From NCBI GenBank assembly GCA_024760905.1, contig CM045735.1:12144749-12208748 (forward strand): a DNA stretch of 64,000 nucleotides, given 5' to 3'. This stretch comes from Plotosus lineatus. Taxonomy: Eukaryota > Chordata > Actinopteri > Siluriformes > Plotosidae. Shown in pieces: positions 35,299 through 45,005 of this stretch. The notes under the pieces were generated by a model. That model was not told where the DNA came from and ran no database searches. It saw nothing but the letters and a program-made list of their open reading frames with translations. Every line of letters starts with the position of its first letter. Within the stretch, counting starts at the first letter, position 1. A program made the position numbers and the translations under genes.

Positions 35299-36130
35299 TA
35301 CATAAAAATGTAAGTAGCTTCAATGGGGGGTTTTGGGTTGTTATTATTATTATTATTATTATTATCATTATTTATTTTTATTTATTTATTTTTTTTTTTT
35401 GCATAATTGGCCTTGTTTGTGGTATTTTCCTTCACTTTTTCACTGTTCTTCCTTAATTTCCTTATTTTTAAATTTTTTGATGAATATTTAAAAAAAAAAC
35501 CTGATGCACTGAAGCGACATGAATTGAAGTGCGAAGTAGCGAGGGATCCCTGTACAGTATTTACCTTTATTGAATGTGTCTGTTTTCTTTATTAAAAATA
35601 TATATTGTTAATGTTATGTGCCATTTGTTGGAGTAGGTGACCTTTATCCACAACACTGTACATGGAGAGTGAAATCTTTGCTTCTTTAAATATGTCAAAA
35701 AATATATATATTTTTTTCCAAGGGACCATTGTACATATTTTTTGCTCAGAAGGGTAAAAGGACAATGTACAATATGCTGGCTTGCTTTTGTCGAACTTTA
35801 GTGTTGACGTGCACCATATGTTCATTTTTGGACGCGTAAAGTACTGCGTCCATAAGAAATAAGAAATGTGGCAGAGCTTTTTTTTTTTAACTACTTTGCT
35901 TTTTCACTTCTTTTTTTGCTACAGGTGGCTGTGTGTGTATGACTACGCGGGGAAATGCTGATAATCACAAGTACAAAGAAGAACTGGAGCATGTGATTCA
36001 AGAGCTGGAGGAAGAAAAGAAGTGGAGGCGTGCAGCTGTTAGTGTGGTTGATAAGTGGGAGAAGGCGGTGTCTGAGCACGAATCTGGCTACATACCTGGG
36101 GTTGTCTATCTCTACCAGAGAATTTTTTAA
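29995..36130 (+). CDS. mettl27: METTL27-like SAM-dependent methyltransferase, five exons
   Basis: A class I methyltransferase predicted to use S-adenosylmethionine; the substrate is not known to me. Joined exons 29995-30111, 30225-30353, 30461-30596, 33809-33901 and 35925-36130 give an open frame of 226 residues, close to the human protein (about 245). Every junction has GT donor and AG acceptor, with phases 0, 0, 1, 1. Motif I is [10 protein letters not shown] at residues 70-79, the acidic loop is GVDGSEKML at 93-101, and the post-motif strand is [12 protein letters not shown] at 129-140. The C-terminal exon carries [10 protein letters not shown], typical of this family, then a charged helix and YLYQRIF at the end. 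The start is the only ATG giving the family N-terminus (residues 22-39 lead into VADNYEQ). Introns 3 and 4 are swollen by transposons. The claudins next door match the human METTL27-CLDN4-CLDN3 order. Family assignment is from remembered similarity. Confidence 0.87.
30225..30353 (+). CDS. mettl27: mettl27 exon 2 (SAM motif I)
   Basis: The acceptor TTTTAAAG precedes GACGCCACAATG and the donor is CAT|GTAAAG. It codes for residues 40-82 including the glycine-rich SAM loop (AxGTG type, here VACGTG). Intron 2 is 107 bp. Confidence 0.85.
30461..30596 (+). CDS. mettl27: mettl27 exon 3
   Basis: The acceptor is TTTCTGCAG and the donor GATG|GTAACA, phase 1. It codes for residues 83-127 with GVDGSEKML and the [11 protein letters not shown] segment typical of METTL27. 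Confidence 0.85.
30778..30847. repeat. Perfect 70-bp palindrome in mettl27 intron 3
   Basis: Arms of 35 bp (30778-30812 and 30813-30847) are exact reverse complements with no spacer. The outer part is unique-like (TATGGTATTAAGCCTTATG), the inner part ACACACAC then ATATAT. A third partial copy of the arm end follows at 30850-30862. Confidence 0.97.
30853..31038. repeat. (CA)n-(TA)n-(TG)n array
   Basis: CA repeats to 30915, a short AT core, then TG repeats with few interruptions. It can fold into a long hairpin. Confidence 0.95.
31060..31628 (+). pseudogene. RTE-clade LINE, 5'-truncated copy in intron 3
   Basis: A single frame (31072-31590) covers [59 protein letters not shown] and [11 protein letters not shown], then GGGAAAAGCCGAAAGGAAAAG and GAAGAAG. 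It is better preserved than the copy at 5330 but only the post-RT part. Confidence 0.88.
32040..32262 (-). mobile_element. SINE-A with part of RTE-type tail
   Basis: GTCGGATTCCCTTCCTGTCA (the RTE 5'-like segment reversed) joins AAACATGCTGACAGCTTTGC and the SINE-A body; the head is lost. Confidence 0.75.
32283..32535. mobile_element. Tigger-type MITE fragment with (GT)n
   Basis: Reversed family core: ACTTACATTTTTATGTGAGG, a GT array 32332-32400, TTATTTACATCTTATGCA, then ATAAGCGTTTATAGCG. Termini absent. Confidence 0.75.
32815..32905. mobile_element. hAT end fragment
   Basis: AGGGGTCCCCAACCAATTGG and ACCGGTCCGCAAAATAAATA resemble the end of the hAT element at 19007-20691, in reverse. Confidence 0.6.
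33000..33510. mobile_element. Second copy of the GT-array / CCAAT element
   Basis: Contains CAGAAATCACATGCGCGC, GT arrays (33009-33130), TTGACCATGTCTTCTTAGCA and GAGTTATAATCTTACAAATG, the CCAAT/GC-box part (33281-33385) and GTTTGAATGGCGCGTTTGGC, as in 11808-12786. The right end differs: GATGAGGTACCACTG then TA. Confidence 0.72.
33562..33692 (+). mobile_element. SINE-A tail fragment
   Basis: TGCAATGGCCTGTCGAGCTG, GTCGGCTGAGATGGG, then (GAAT)n. It lies about 110 bp before exon 4. Confidence 0.8.
33809..33901 (+). CDS. mettl27: mettl27 exon 4
   Basis: The acceptor is TATTTCAG and the donor CCCG|GTAGAC, phase 1. It codes for residues 128-158 ([15 protein letters not shown], then CQATKP). It lies 3.2 kb from exon 3 because intron 3 holds an RTE LINE, SINEs and long dinucleotide arrays. 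Confidence 0.83.
34176..34600. mobile_element. Tigger-type MITE in mettl27 intron 4
   Basis: Ends CAGGGATCCCTCGG and GAGGTATCCCTG with TA on both sides. Interior T/A-rich core as in the other copies. Confidence 0.88.
34604..35046. other. Intronic sequence without recognised feature
   Basis: Part of mettl27 intron 4; nothing identified. Confidence 0.4.
35047..35552. mobile_element. Tigger-type MITE, nearly full length
   Basis: Ends CACGGATCCCTCACTTTCCG and GTAGCGAGGGATCCCTG with TA flanks. Contains (AC)n at 35263-35295 and (TTA)n near 35341. Confidence 0.88.
35925..36130 (+). CDS. mettl27: mettl27 exon 5 (terminal)
   Basis: The acceptor is TTGCTACAG. It codes for residues 159-226 and ends at TAA 36128-36130. 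The conserved CMTTR strand is followed by a Glu/Lys-rich helix ([17 protein letters not shown]). No canonical AATAAA was identified close downstream. Confidence 0.82.
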
Positions 36131-36461
36131 TGACAATTATGTTTGAGCTTGAATTGTGCATTGCACCTGGGGCGGTGGGGGTGGGGTTACATACATACAT
36201 ATACAGTACATTTCATATTTTTAAAGGTAACTCGATCAGTAGCAATCGGAGAGTGTAAATATTTTCAAACCATTATTTTCTTTTCTATTAAACCCTCATT
36301 ATTAGAAAAGCGTGCACACCAGAAACAGCACTCATATCATGTATCTAATTCTGTTAAAGTTTCATAAGTCCTAATTTCCATAATTAATAATGTATGCTAA
36401 CTCTTCATATAAAAAAAAAACCCCCACTAATAATTAGATAAAAAAGCTCGACAATTTTTAA

Positions 36462-36812
36462 TTCATTCATTTTTTGTAACCACTTGGTCCTAATTAGGGT
36501 CCCGGGGAGGCTGGCGCCCATCCCAGCAGACTCTGGGTGAGGGCAAAGTACACCCTGGACAGCTCGCCAGGCCATCGCAGGGCGGAAACACCCTTGTCGA
36601 TAATCAGCAATAGAGATACTCTTGTCGATAATCAGCAATGGTTCTTTTACATGAACCTCACACCATGGGCAGTGAGAGACATGGCCGGCCTTTGATAACC
36701 CAGTTAGCTGAACTGGGGTGGACACAACAACCCGTTCAGAGTGTGGCTTTAACCCTCAACCTTCGGATCAGTGATCCAGCACCTTTTACCACCAGGCCAC
36801 CACTGCCCAATT
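36462..36812 (-). mobile_element. SINE-A, nearly complete, L2-like tail
   Basis: Reversed copy with head AGGCCACCACTGCCC at the right. A 31-bp internal stretch (ACTCTTGTCGATAATCAGCA) is duplicated. Confidence 0.88.
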
Positions 36813-36852
36813 TTTATTATTATTGTAATTTTAATTTTTTTTTAAAAGTTTT

Positions 36853-37186
36853 TCATTCATTTCTTTTATGAACCATTTAACCCTATTTAGTGTCACCTGG
36901 AGATTGGCACCCATCTCAGCCGACTCTGGACAGCACACCAGGCCACTGGAGGGCAGAAAGACGCTGATGTCTATGCAGCTACTCTTGACGATAGCCAGCA
37001 ATGGTTATTTTACATGCCACACCATAGACAGTTAGAGACGTGGCCGGCCTTTTATTATTAGCTGTAATGGACAACAATTAGCTGGACTGGAGGTTCAGCA
37101 GTGACAACCATTAATAGTGGGGCGTGAACCCCTGACCTTGGGATCAGTGATCCAGCACCTTACCACAGGGCCACCACTGCCCTTCT
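36853..37186 (-). mobile_element. SINE-A, second copy in same orientation
   Basis: More diverged than its neighbour 40 bp away; same order from GAACCATTTAACCC to GGGCCACCACTGCCC. Confidence 0.85.
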
Positions 37187-37606
37187 TTTATTTTATTTAT
37201 TTTTATTAAAAAAAATGTTTCCAGAGTAAAGTCTTGTCACTGAGTACTGTTAATACCCCCCCACCCCATCCCCGCCCGTCTGCGGTAAAATTGTCAAGCG
37301 TTGACCGATCCACAGCGATACAAAAAGGTTAGGGGCCCCTGCACTATGCTCATGTAGACATAGTCCAAATATTGTAACATTCCTAAATCTACAATAATAG
37401 TTATAGATGAATGAAAAGTTATTCATTGAAGTTATACTTTCTGCTTATAGATCCTTTAAATTGTTCCATACCGCACCTTTAATAAAATGCATATACATAC
37501 AGTATTCTTATGAGGAAACTTTCGTCTACATGGCAGAAGGGTGCTTTTTTTAATCCAGTCACTAGATGGCAACATTACTACAACTTAAATTCTGGTTTCG
37601 ACAGTA
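37187..37606. other. Spacer with hAT-like fragment
   Basis: At 37275-37335 a short stretch (GTAAAATTGTCAAGCG, GGTTAGGGGCCCCTGC) resembles the hAT element at 19007 in reverse. The rest is unassigned. Confidence 0.4.
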
Positions 37607-40030
37607 CAGTGAACCCTCGTTTTTCGCTGGGGTTACGTTCCAAAAAGAACCCGTGATAGGCGAAATCCGTGAAGTAGAAACCTTTATTTATTTTTTTATT
37701 TTTTTACAATCATTATACAATTAAATGCTCTATTATACATTGAAACCAAAGAACAAACCTTTTTTATAGGCCCAAGCATTTGTTTAACAAATAAGAGTAC
37801 TGTATAAACGTTTGTTTGCTTTTTACAAATAACTACTGTACTGTCAAATAATAATTTTAATCATCAATGTGAACTAATTGCGGAGATCAGCACCGCCCCA
37901 TTGCGACCCGAGTAATTGGATTGAATGGGAGAAAATGAAAAATAAAAGTACAGTCGGACAAATTGTGACTCACATGTACTGTTTTTTACTACTCTTCTGA
38001 CTGAGCCGCTGCATCCTGACTCCGCTCTGCAGCGTTTTCTTCTTCTGAAGCCCGAGGTGCAGGTGTGTTTTTTGTGAGAAGAACATAGTGATAGGCAGTT
38101 GTTGACGCTCTTTTTTCTTCTGGGCAAAAAGAGACTTATACACAGACATGCCACCACCGATTATGTTGGAGAACTGTAATGAACGGCTCATCAAAGGGTC
38201 CCAATCGTGAGCTGCTCGCTGAAGTTCAGTGGCCATTCTCAGAATGGTTGCTAAGCGACCAAGTGTTAGTCCATCCTCCTCATCTTTATCCACACTTGTG
38301 TCCTCTTCTTCCTTTTCTCTTTCATCATCACTTGGTGGCTTTGTCATTTGGGCCAGGTCTGCATCGGTTAGCGGGCGTGCTTCAGCATCAATCAGTGCAT
38401 TAATGTCATGCGAAGTCATGTCATTAAAGCCGTCTCCTCCAAGCTGTTTTGCGAGAGTCACCACAGTATCTATGACAGAGTGATGGATCTCGTCGAGCGA
38501 GCCCCCGGTTGGGTTTTGCACTGCCTCTGGCCACAGTTGTTTCCAGCTGGCACTCAAAGTTTCAGTTTTCATCTCTTGAATGGCCCTCTGAATATTTTGG
38601 AGACATGATGCGATGGTGTATCCACGCCAGTAGTCCTTTAGTGAGAAGTCTTGGTCCGAGTCCATAGCGCCAACAAGATGTTGCAGGGTGTTGCGTGTAT
38701 AGAGAGCCTTGAAAGCACGGATGATGCCTTGGTCCATGGGCTGAATCAGGGATGTAGTGTTTGGCGGCAGAAATTGATTTGCATACCATCATATACCAAA
38801 TCATCGGCGTGACCTCCAGCATTGTCAACGAGCAGAAGCACTTTAAAGTCTAGTCCCTTTCCTCTCAAATAACACTTGACCTCCGGGATGAAACAGTTTT
38901 TGAACCAATCCATATTGAGCGCTTTTGTCATCCAAGCCTTTGCGTTGTGCATCCAGTAAACGGGCAAATCATCCTCTTTTGTTTTTCAGTGCTCTGGGAT
39001 TTTTAGACCTATAAATGAGCCCAGGCTTAATCATAAAACCTGCAGCATTTCCGCACATAACCAGAGTCACACGATCTTTTGGGCTTTAAATCCTGGGGCT
39101 TTGGCTTCTTCCTGCATGATGAAGGTGCGGGAGGGCATCCGTTTCCAAAATAAGCCAGTCTCATCCATATTAAAAACTTGTTCAGGCATATATCCCCTTC
39201 CTCAATGATCGCTTTAAATGTATTGTTCACTTAACGCTTCTGCTTCAGCGGTATTTGCAGAGGCGATCTCTCCGTGCAGAGAAACATTTTTAAGTCCAAA
39301 GCGTTTCTTAAATTTTTCAAACCAGCCCTTGCTAGCATTAAATGTGCTTGGTACTGCGTGAACAGCACTTGATGATGGCCCGGTATCTGCATCCTCCTCC
39401 TCTTCCCTGTCACTGTCGCCGTCAGCAAAGGCTTGATACAGTGTTCTAGCTTTTGTGCAGATAACATTCGTATCCAGCGTAATGTTTTTTTTTCTGCAGT
39501 CATTAATCCACAAAGCTAATGCAGACTCCATCCTTACCATGGTCTTGTTGCGAACAGTTGCAACCCTTTTGCATCTTTATTAAAACTTATTGCTGCTGTA
39601 GTCCTTATGTTATTTTCCTCCTTCTTTATAGAACGAACGGAAGATTCATTAATTCCGTAATGCCGACCTGTAGCCGCATAGCTTTTACCTTCCTTTAGCA
39701 TGTCCAGAAGTTGAACTTTTTCTGCAATAGTTAGCATCTTCCTCTGCCTTTTAGGCCCGACCGCAGGTGCTTTTGTCGGTGCAGAACGTTTTGTCGACAT
39801 AATGGGTTTTAGGGAGACTTGAAATTGCAAGAGAATTTGCACGTAGGGAACATAAATGGCAAGCTGTTTTACGTACGTGTACGTATTAAACCGCAAGCTT
39901 ATTGACTAACACGTAGAGAAGAAGCAGAGAGACTGTTTAGCCAATCAGAATGCAGAACACAATGCACTATGCAAATCCGTGAAGTAGCGAGACCGTGAAA
40001 AGTGAACCGTGTTATAGCGAGGGTTCACTG
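37607..40030 (-). mobile_element. Tigger/pogo transposon, full span
   Basis: 2.42 kb with inverted ends CAGTGAACCCTCGTTTTTCG and TATAGCGAGGGTTCACTG and TA on both sides. It carries a transposase on the - strand and lies directly beside a MITE with a similar end. Confidence 0.92.
37970..39800 (-). pseudogene. Tigger transposase (CENPB-HTH, DDE), frameshifted
   Basis: The start at 39800 reads MSTKRSAPTKAPAVGPKRQR, then the psq/CENPB HTH (LTIAEKVQLLDMLKEGKSYA), the second DNA-binding domain (NASKGWFEKFKKRFGLKNVS at about 39310), a DETGLFWKRMP-type block visible only out of frame at about 39160, LLLVDNAGGHADDL at about 38815, PPNTTSLIQPMDQG at the 38765-38725 join, and an acidic Glu/Asp-rich stretch near 38300. 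At least four frame changes. Family length about 550-600 residues, fully spanned. Catalytically dead in this copy. Confidence 0.88.
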
Positions 40031-40034
40031 TATA

Positions 40035-40595
40035 CAGGGTTCCCTCGCTACTTCGCGCTCCAATTCATGCGGCTACAATTAAATATTCAGTTCATTTTCT
40101 GTAACCGCTTCATCCTAATTAGGGTCACGGGGGAGGCTGATGCCCATCCCAGCCAACTCAGGGCGAGGGCAGAGTACACCCTGGACAGCTCGCCAGACCA
40201 TCGCAGGGCAGAAACACGCTGACGGCTTTGCAGCCTACTCTTTACGAAAGTCAGCAATGGTTCTTTTACAGCCTCTCACCATAGACAGTGAGAGACATGG
40301 CCGGCCTTTGATAACCCAGTTAGCTGCACTGGGGGGGGTGGGGGGGGGTGGACAGTGACAACCTTGTTGAGAGTGGGACTCGAACCCCCAACCTTTGGAT
40401 CAGCGATCCGGCGCCCTATACCAGTGGACCACCACTGCTCCTTGCATTGAATATGTATTTATTGATATTATATACACATATACATGTACATATACATCAT
40501 TGGGGGGGGGGGGGGGGGGAGATCCTACTTCACGTAATTCAGTGGTCGCGGGGGGATCTTGGTCCCAGTTAACCGGGGAAAGTGAGTTATCCCTG
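40035..40595. mobile_element. Tigger-type MITE interrupted by SINE-A
   Basis: Begins CAGGGTTCCCTCGCTACTTC two bases after the neighbouring Tigger, and ends AGTGAGTTATCCCTG with TA. SINE-A fills 40086-40440. A G run lies at 40502-40519. Confidence 0.85.
40086..40440 (-). mobile_element. SINE-A, nearly complete, L2-like tail
   Basis: Tail TGTAACCGCTTCATCCTAAT at the left, head GTGGACCACCACTGC at the right; B-box reversed as GGGACTCGAACCC, well preserved. Confidence 0.9.
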
Positions 40596-42040
40596 TATTG
40601 CATTTATTTGTTTCTTTTCATGCAAGCCATTTGATGCGTACAAGGTTTTAATCTTATTTTCTATCGCAGGATGAGGGTGTTGGGAGGTCACACACAGCCA
40701 TACACCTTATTTCATTATTTGGTCTTTATTCACAATTCTATTAACAATTCTATCTCAAAACTATTCTTTCGGAAGAAATGCGGCACAGTCTGTGATCGTA
40801 AGGTAAATATTAATTTTTTTAAATGTTTACATTCACCTTACAATGTAATGATACTCATTTCCAGATACTAAAACAGCCCAATGCAGGAGCTACACAGTAA
40901 ACTAGCTTTCATTCCAAAAACATAAGATCTCATGCACAGATGTAGCGGGGAAATCAGTGTTGCAAATAGTTCTAAGTTGTTGGGTTTTTATTTATTTTTC
41001 AATTTATTTATGTCCATGAGAAAGAAGTTTACATTATACCTCACTGAGACTCTCAAGCAATGAAGTGGACATTTTGAAATAAATACTATTACAGCAGAAT
41101 TCAGTGTATACTGCACAGACAAACAATTTGAATCTGTTTTGAATGTTCCGAGGATCATGAAATGTAAACCACTTCCGTGAAATGATTCTCTGTTAAACCA
41201 GTTTGTCCAGGAACTCTTTTTCTCTCCGGGGGACCGTGATGAAAGGGTAATGCAGAAGGGTGCAAGCAAAGGGACATTTTTCATTTTTTGGACCAAACAA
41301 TAACCTCAGACACACCTGTTTGATTAATTTTACGAGACTTAAAACTACAGAATAAAAAAGCAGCAAGTTGTGCTTCTAGAAATGATAAAATGGGTTGCCT
41401 GTGCCTTTAATTTAAGGAATCAATATCAATATTTGTGTATAAAAATGTGACTGCTTTCTACAAATGCCTAAATTCATATAGTCTAAAATTTTCCATTACA
41501 CGTACAGTAAATACAGTAAACCTTAACCATGACACTGGAGCTGAAATGTGACTGTTTCATGCTCATTAAAATTGAACTATTACTTTAACATTGCGGTATT
41601 ATTATTCAGAACAGTCTTTGAGAGGAAAAACAGAAAGATTCATAAATTAATAAATTGTTATAACCTGTAACCTTTAACCTTTACACTTTTTTCTTAATGA
41701 AAATGATTCGATAGTTGTAGATTTTTGTAAGATTTTGTACATGTCTGCCAAGATCAGCTCCAGCTTCCCCATGATCCTGACGGAAAGTGCTGTTGAAAAT
41801 GAGTGGACTGACGAGCGCCAGTTCTGTGGGTGAAAATGCCTCATGGGAGGTCTAAAGGAAATGATCAGACTGATTCCAACATCTAGAAATATATAATAAC
41901 AGATTAGAAGGCACTTGGGAAGCACAAACCACTGCCAAGGAGAAAAGAAAAAAAACCCAAAAAGTACACAGTACCCCCTGCTGGGCGTGCCACAACACTA
42001 CACTTCATGTCCTTGTGTCCTTTCTCATATTTTAAAAGAT
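40596..42040. other. No confirmed gene; two weak exon-like stretches
   Basis: A + strand stretch 40670-40803 has an AG before it and AAG|GTAAAT after it with an open frame. A - strand stretch 41860-41688 follows TTTAG and is open to a stop. Neither matches a family I know, so both may be chance. Confidence 0.25.
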
Positions 42041-42058
42041 AATAATAATAATAATAAT
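42041..42058. repeat. Short (AAT)n tract
   Basis: Six AAT units directly before a SINE-A head. Confidence 0.85.
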
Positions 42059-42060
42059 TG

Positions 42061-42400
42061 CGGGCAGTGGTGGTCTAGTGATATAAGGTGCTGGATTGCT
42101 GATCCAAAGGTTGGGGGTTCGAGTCTCACTCTCCACAAGGTTGTCACTGTCCTCCCCAGTGCAGCTAACTGGGTTATCAAAGGCCGGCCATGTCTCTCAC
42201 TGTCTATGGTGTGAGGCATGTAAAAGAACCATTGCTGACTTTCGACAAGAGTAGCTGCAAAGTCGTCAGCGTGTTTCCGCCCTGCGATGGCCTGGCGAGC
42301 TGTCCAGAGTGTACTCTGCCCTCGCCCGAAGTTGGCTGGGATGGGCACCAGCCTCCCCGCGACCCAAGTTAGGATTAAGCGGGTACAGAAAATGATGATG
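42061..42400 (+). mobile_element. SINE-A, complete, L2-like tail
   Basis: One of the best copies. Head GGGCAGTGGTGGTCTAGTG, perfect B-box GGTTCGAGTCT-type, body, tail CCAAGTTAGGATTAAGCGGG, then (ATG)n and (AAT)n to 42438. Confidence 0.92.
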
Positions 42401-42438
42401 ATGATGATGATGATAATAATAATAATAATAATAATAAT

Positions 42439-42789
42439 AACCATTTCTACACACAGTCCAGACAGCGAATGGGACTTCTCCCAGGAAACACTGCCTAGTC
42501 AAACCCACCAAGAACTTTCTGGAAAATACGGAGACTCCCCAACAACATTTCTCAGACTGTCAGAAGAGCTGTGTTCCCGGTAGCAAACCAGGCCCTCTCT
42601 TGATCTGTGTCAGTAGATCAGGAGGTACCAAACCAAGGGCACCGAGATTAATGGGGAGTCGGACGACTGAGTAATTTGAATACAATTGAGACATTTCATA
42701 GGCGAGGTCTGCGTAATTTGCATGTTTTTCCTGAATCTTGCCAATCACATTGCTGTCAAAGGGACAGAAAATTCAATAATATTAATAAT

Positions 42790-42790
<1 letters not shown>
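42439..42790 (-). pseudogene. R4/Rex6-like LINE fragment, second copy
   Basis: Same element as at 19153-20245, reversed: KIQEKHANYADLAYEMSQLY and LGALGLVPPDLLTQIK on the - strand. It is flanked by (ATG/AAT)n at 42390-42438 and (AAT)n at 42775-42870. Confidence 0.82.
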
Positions 42791-42836
<46 letters not shown>

Positions 42837-42870
42837 TAATAATAATAATAATAAATAATAATAATAATAA
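42775..42870. repeat. (AAT)n microsatellite
   Basis: AAT triplets with few changes next to the LINE fragment. Confidence 0.95.
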
Positions 42871-42874
42871 AAAT

Positions 42875-43385
42875 CCTGGATTAAGAATTTGATACGGAAA
42901 ACCCACAAAATCTAATGGTGTTACTTGGGCCATACTCCATCCCTCAAAAAAAAAGTCATGGGCACAGTGTCACTCAAGATAGAAGAATATCCTGATAGAT
43001 GAGACGGGCACCCACCAGGTACCTCCACCAGGCTGCAATGGATTATTCATTCATTCATTCATTTCCATTTTCTGAGCCCTTTGATTCTAATTAGGGTCAT
43101 GGGGAGGCTGGCGCCCATCTCAGTCGACTCTGGCTGAGGGCCGAGTCCATGCCCTTGATAGCTTGCCAGGTCATCTCAGAGCAGCAACATGCTGACAACT
43201 ATGCAGCTACTCTTGACGAAAATCAGCGATGGTTCTTTTACACGACTCTCACCACAGACAGTGAGAGATGTGGCTGGTCTTTGATAACCCTGTTGGCTGC
43301 ACTGGAGGCTAGCAGTGAAAACCCATTGATAGTATTAAATCCATGACTATCTAGCACCCTACCACTGGGCGCCATTACCCTAATG
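42875..43385 (-). repeat. Duplicated unit: SINE-A plus ~165-bp flank
   Basis: The 42880-43040 part (CACAAAATCTAATGGTG, GATGAGACGGGCACCCACC) is the reverse complement of the spacers at 47461-47645 and 47991-48177. SINE-A (43046-43375) lies in the matching relative position. Confidence 0.85.
43046..43375 (-). mobile_element. SINE-A, L2-like tail
   Basis: Reversed copy with tail (ATTC)n and CTAATTAGGGTCATGGGG at left; head degraded. Confidence 0.85.
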
Positions 43386-43390
43386 GATTA

Positions 43391-43835
43391 CATGGATCCC
43401 TCACTTTCCGTGGTTAATGGAGACCGAGATCTCCCACAACCGCTGATTTCTACGAAGTAGGATCAACCCCCCCCCTGACTGACATGTACTGTATATGCGT
43501 ATATAATATCAATACATACATATTCAATGCTATAAATGCTTATAATAACAATTAAACATTCAAAAATAATGCATAAGATGTAAATAAAATATAAATACAC
43601 ACACATACACAGATGCAAAACCTCACATAAAAAGTAAATAGTTTTGTTGGGTTGTTTTTTGTTTTTGTTTGTTTGGGGTTTTTTGCATAATTGGCCTTGT
43701 TTTGTGGCATTTTCCTTAACTTTCCCCTATTTTTCCTTAATTTACTTATTTTTTATTTTTCAATGAATATTTTTGAAAAACCCGCGATGCACTGAAGCCG
43801 CAGAAACTGAAGCACAAAATAGCGAGGGATCACTG
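43391..43835. mobile_element. Tigger-type MITE, nearly full length
   Basis: Ends CATGGATCCCTCACTTTCCG and ATAGCGAGGGATCACTG with TA flanks. Confidence 0.9.
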
Positions 43836-44013
43836 TATAACTTTGCTTAATTATAATGAAATGTCTTCCCCTAGTGGATATTTGATGAAAATATTATCAA
43901 ATTCTGGATTTATTTTCAACATGATCCCATGTTGAAAAAAACATTCAAATCCATCAAGACATTTTGAGTCATCTTGGAAACAAACAAACTAACAAACTAA
44001 CTAACTAACTAAC

Positions 44014-44045
<32 letters not shown>

Positions 44046-44434
44046 CAACCAAACAACACACAACCTCCCAACAGATTTAATAATAAATATTCATGTTCTG
44101 CAATATTTCAAGGTCTCTATTTTTAATGTAAGGATTCCATGACAGCTATTGTAGTCTCCACAGGAATTAAAGCAAAAAGGTTTAATTTCAAATAAGCTCG
44201 CAGTCAAGATGGAAATTGTTGCATTATAATGGAAAATAATGGAAAACGATGTGCTGGTGGTGGCTCCAGATAAGCCAGATCTGTGAGGTCTGTAGCCATA
44301 CAAGCAGCTTTATTTAAACCTGCAACCCTTGATTAGAAACCCTTCTTACAGCACTTTTAATCTGATGCTAACACTTTTTAAATTAATAAATTTGTGTAGT
44401 TATCAGTTACCTTTGAGCTGAATTCACTGTGTAT
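43836..44434. other. Spacer with (AACT)n array
   Basis: A tetranucleotide AACT/AAC array lies at 43983-44048; otherwise nothing identified. Confidence 0.6.
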
Positions 44435-44748
44435 ACTCACTCACTCATTTGCCAAAACACTTAATCCTACTTGGGTCGTGGGATGGAAGCTGGAGATGAT
44501 CTCAATCGACACTGGACGACGGCAGAGTACACCCTAGACAATTAGCAAGACCATCATCGGGCCAACACACACTTACACCTATTAGCCAGGTAGCTTAATG
44601 CGCCTGTCTTTAGAATGTGGAGAAATCTGGAGTATCCGGAGGAAACACATACAAGTGGGAGGAAAACATGCAAACTTCACACAGAAACTCAGTCAGGACT
44701 CGAACCCAGGACCTTCTTGCATGCTAATCACTACATCACCATGCCATC
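44435..44748 (-). mobile_element. SINE-B
   Basis: Reversed: tail CACTCATTTGCCAAAACACT at left, GAAATCTGGAGTATCCGGAG, ACTCGAACCCAGGACCTTC and the head at 44748. Confidence 0.75.
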
Positions 44749-44913
44749 CTCTCTATGCATATTTAATTACTCTAGCATCCATCTGAACCAACATCTTGGT
44801 TACAAATGTAGATGTTCATTAATGTTGCATTAATAACAAGATACCTCAGTCCATCCAGAGGCACCAACGATGAATTTGGAACATCATCTGTGGGTAAATT
44901 CAATCAACAATAC

Positions 44914-44919
44914 TTTATT
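44914..44919 (-). other. Poly(A) signal AATAAA for the long-tail claudin
   Basis: AATAAA on the - strand about 90 bp after the stop codon. Position and orientation fit the 3' end of this transcript. Confidence 0.5.
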
Positions 44920-45005
44920 ATAACGTCCAGTTTCATAAATATTTCTTCATCACACACCCTATTAATGTCAGAATGTTTCTAATGTTGTAGCAGGTTCTTC
45001 TCAGA

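Noticed and set aside
40670..40803. Extra + strand exon of mettl27
   Set aside because: It has plausible AG and GT borders, but the gene already ends with a conserved terminal exon and stop at 36130 and the peptide has no similarity to the family.
43983..44048. CRISPR-like or satellite array
   Set aside because: It is a simple AACT/AAC tetranucleotide tract with no spacers.
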